A stretch of DNA of 64,000 nucleotides from Zonotrichia leucophrys gambelii (lineage: Eukaryota; Chordata; Aves; Passeriformes; Passerellidae): the NCBI RefSeq assembly GCF_028769735.1, contig NC_088175.1:4898001-4962000 (forward strand). Direction: 5' to 3'. The notes beneath the pieces were generated by a model. It did no database searches. It was not told where the DNA came from and saw only the letters and a program-made list of their open reading frames with translations. Position numbers and translations under genes: made by a program. This document shows, in pieces, positions 60,753 through 64,000 of the stretch. Positions within the stretch are counted from its first letter, which is position 1. Each line of letters begins with the position of its first letter.

Positions 60753-63700
60753 TGAAACTGCTCACTTTTAAGTCTACGCACAAAAGATATTTTACTGCTT
60801 TCACTCGTAAGGAAGACTTGATCTTGAGAAACCATGTACAAAATACGTCCATTTAAGCAGACAACAAGCAATTGGAAATATAAGATGGCATGAGCCCATA
60901 TTACTCATTTTCAGCAAGAAACACGACCAACAATAACCATTTGAAAAACTAAATTCATTTTAATTCTACATACATGCCAAATGCCATAATACAGCTTCCA
61001 GAGTAAAGCTTGTTTCTTACTGCAGTTAAATAGAGCATTCCTGGGAGATAAGCTGGATTCAAAGAAACAAACAGTGATTAAATCAACACACAGATACTAT
61101 TACTTGCATCTGTTTTCTTAGCTGACTGAATCTGAAGAAACTGTCAACTATCAGAGACTGCCTTTACACATTTAAAGAAATTAGCATCTCTAATGTTAAT
61201 TTAGTGTTCATTCTCTGTTCACATTCCCAAATATATTATGGGTACTAGAAGCATACACACAACCTTCAGCCCTCATGCTTGCCCTTTCAGCATGGCCTCT
61301 TATTATTAAGTATGTGAATTGTCTAGCACAAAAAGCCCCATGTATAGTGTCATCTCATGCCTGATGACTATAAAACACTTACAGAATCCTCTGGAAGTAA
61401 TTCCAGTATCACTGAAAGCATCTGCAATTCTGGCTCTAATCCTCACAATGAAGTGCCCAATTTAAATCCCGGAAGATGACGACAACAAATATCTCAGCAA
61501 ATCCAAGTCACAGAAAGGGCACCTTTCTCTGGTCAGGCATTTATTTAGTAATTTTTCAATGGAACCACATTTCCTTCTACATCCTACTCTCAGAAAGGAA
61601 AATGTTTCACTAAATCAAACACTGGGAAGACTTTATTACCTCAAGAACACCTGAAGCTGACTCTGACTCAGGGTAACTGCTACAACCAGCTCTATTTTGA
61701 AGTCACAAAGGAATCTTTTTAGAGTGAACAAGGTGTCTCTGGCTGGTACTTGGGTACAACAAATACATTTTAGACATTATGTTCATCATGCTTTTGCTTG
61801 AAGGAAAATCAGAGTTAACATTGAAATGTTTTTCTAAACTTTAGTCAAGGTAAATACTGTGTTCTTGTAAAACAATTAGAAATACTTTACAAACGTGAAA
61901 TATTATGAAGGCTGAATTAAGAGAAAGCCTGTGGCTACCCACTTTATTGCCATGATGATGGAATTGGTCCATTTTTACAACAGTTGTGTCATACTGAACA
62001 ACACCCTGGAGGAATACTGACTACAAAAAATGTTAATTTAACTAGACCTAGCATGCTTGTCCCCATCACTATCTACAACCCTGCTCTTCAACGCCAAATA
62101 TACTTTTCTTTGTACACAGAGTACACTTTGCTTATTCATGAATTTACCCAGATTTCTGTATTTTTACTCCTCTTATAAAAACTTTATTTTACAAGTATTT
62201 GTACACTGAATTGAGTTTTAAAATAATCATGAGCTATGCAACTGGAGAGACGCTATCAACCCCAGAGTAAATTCAATTGCACGTCTGCCAGAGAAGTCAA
62301 ACAGAAGAAGAGATGAAAGAGTAACTGCACAAGCCCACATTTCAAGAGAAACAGAAGATGCATTAAATGGACTCAGAACTGAATATAAGGCTACAGTATT
62401 TCCCCAAATTACCAATTAAATAATACACATATGTAGGTATGTGTGCATACACATAAAGATACAGAGATATGTGTACTGTATGAGCAGCACATGAGTGAGA
62501 GGTTTCTGACATGAGCATGGCAAGTTCTGCACAAACACAGGAAGCAGCAATTGTCCTTATATCCCTTAAATGTCTGTACAGTGTATTTTGTTCTATGTCA
62601 AAAAAATTCAGATTGACTCCTGCATATTTAATTTCAAATTATGTATGTGACTCCTCTGTTGTCAAACACAGACCTTTTAAAAGAATCCATTTCCATTAAT
62701 AAGGCACTGCTAACCATATCACAGGAATCTGACAAACAATTCATGAAGCTACTTCACAGGACCTTTGGGGGGTAACCTTATACTCTTTTTTAGTTATATA
62801 TATAGCATCAAGTAAAGAGAATCTATGCTCAAATTACTGTTAGAATTTCTGATTACTGGAACTGTCCAGCTCCATCATCATCCTTCAGAAACATCAAGGT
62901 TGCCAAACTTTAACTGCAAAGTGATGCAGAAGCGATACTGCATTGGTGAGCGAGTTTTAGGAATGGACAAATTAAATTCCCTGCCTTTACCCATATGCTT
63001 CTCCATTATGTGAAATGTCTACCTAAATGGAACTGCAAGAGTTCTCCATAGCTGTTCTAATTTCATGGAAAAGGTCCTCCTAAACCATGTGGTCACAAAA
63101 ATGATTGCGCAAGTGACTTGCAAGGTCTTCTGCTCAGCCTCACCAGATGGATCAGCTTTCTCTCTGCTGCCAGTAAACGCTGAATGTGTAACTTCCAATT
63201 GTATCTGTAATCCTAGGGCTATAACATCCTCTATCATGTTTCGCTGAAGCTCTGGAATTCATACTCAATTAAAATAAAGCTATTTTCCAAAAGAGTTTTA
63301 AATCAACAGTGCATTCTAAAAGGTGTTGCTTTCAGTTTTGTTGGGCTTTTCTTTTTTTTAATCAAAATGCTAAGCTGTCTGAAACCTCAACAGTTCCTCT
63401 TTAGCTTCCAATGCACACCCTTTGTGCATAAGTTTCCTATTTAAGTGATGAGCAAATGCAAAACTGGAAGTGAAAGAGACAATTACTTTGCAGAGCAATT
63501 GTTGTTAAACCTTCCGTCAAGCATAACACAGCTAAAAATGAATTTTAACCGTTTTAGTTTCTTGTATTTTTATGTGTAAACTTGAAAGCATGCTATATGA
63601 ATGACACTGGCTTATAATTTTGCTGTTCAAAGCAAACTATAAAAACAGACTTTTGCTTTTTCCTAGCCAGTTTTGTTTTCTGAGTTTGTATTCTGACTTC

Positions 63701-64000
63701 ATGACGAGTATCTTGAGTACTGATATTACTTTTACATCATACCCACTAATGGAAATCATTAACACAAGGGAAAAAAAAAAAGCACCATCATTGATTTAGC
63801 CACCTTCAAAAGCCACACAAGAGTATTACACTAGGTGATACCACCTTGGCCATTAAAATGTGCTTCAATATGCTTAGAACAGAGAATTCAATCAAGTGTC
63901 AAGAAGTTTCCTTATTCTGATTACATACAACTGCTATGCAGATCTACAAATCTGGCATCTCGTTACTTAGAAATATCAGAAAGACCAAAGCAAAATAAGT

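Larger units (their letters stand above)
48065..64000 (-). other. KLC1: KLC1 5' intron (partial), no gene recognised
   Basis: Almost 16 kb of AT-rich DNA without a CpG island, so the KLC1 promoter and first exon should be beyond the right edge. Recognisable items are a CR1 tail, a perfect 22-bp inverted repeat, a 14-bp inverted repeat and a 27-bp direct repeat, listed separately. Open frames here are short, lack domains and are not supported by splice sites. I saw no COA8/APOPT1 exon, the gene I would expect upstream of KLC1. Confidence 0.75.

Noticed and set aside
48065..64000. COA8/APOPT1 or KLC1 first exon
   Set aside because: Expected upstream of KLC1 from human gene order, but no matching peptide or CpG island is visible; it is probably beyond the right edge.

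Overview
The window looks like nuclear DNA from a bird, probably a songbird. It holds split vertebrate genes with canonical splice sites, three chicken-repeat-1 (CR1) LINE fragments, and two solo-LTR-like insertions with target-site duplications. The bird call rests on CR1 plus the LTR types; the passerine call is an inference. The gene order and relative orientations (ZFYVE21, XRCC3, KLC1) match, as I remember it, the human 14q32.33 neighbourhood read in the opposite direction.

Layout: (1) 1-4663, minus strand: start of ZFYVE21 (coding exon 1 at 4541-4663; the rest is intron 1 running off the left edge). (2) About 4370-5470: a CpG-rich bidirectional promoter shared by ZFYVE21 (leftward) and XRCC3 (rightward), with three CCAAT boxes in one orientation and three in the other. 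(3) 6222-15550, plus strand: complete XRCC3, seven coding exons, 347 codons. Its introns carry a 1.39-kb solo-LTR-like element, a CR1 fragment and a 328-bp solo-LTR-like element. (4) 15551-21934: convergent 3' ends of XRCC3 and KLC1, with opposed polyadenylation hexamers 30 bp apart near 18035-18076. (5) 21935-48063, minus strand: complete coding part of KLC1, fifteen coding exons, 637 codons, including the alternatively spliced C-terminal exons. (6) 48065-64000: the 5' intron of KLC1, whose promoter and first exon lie beyond the right edge. This last 16 kb is AT-rich and I recognise no gene in it.

The three genes are not a pathway: ZFYVE21 is an endosomal/focal-adhesion FYVE protein, XRCC3 is a RAD51 paralogue in homologous recombination, and KLC1 is the cargo-binding light chain of kinesin-1. 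They share arrangement only: head-to-head ZFYVE21/XRCC3 and tail-to-tail XRCC3/KLC1. I found no new biological system. The points most worth checking are a GC-AG intron in KLC1, the frame logic of the KLC1 C-terminal exons, an unexplained exon-like 105-nt open block at 20926-21030, the two LTR insertions in XRCC3, and a perfect 22-bp inverted repeat in KLC1 intron 1.
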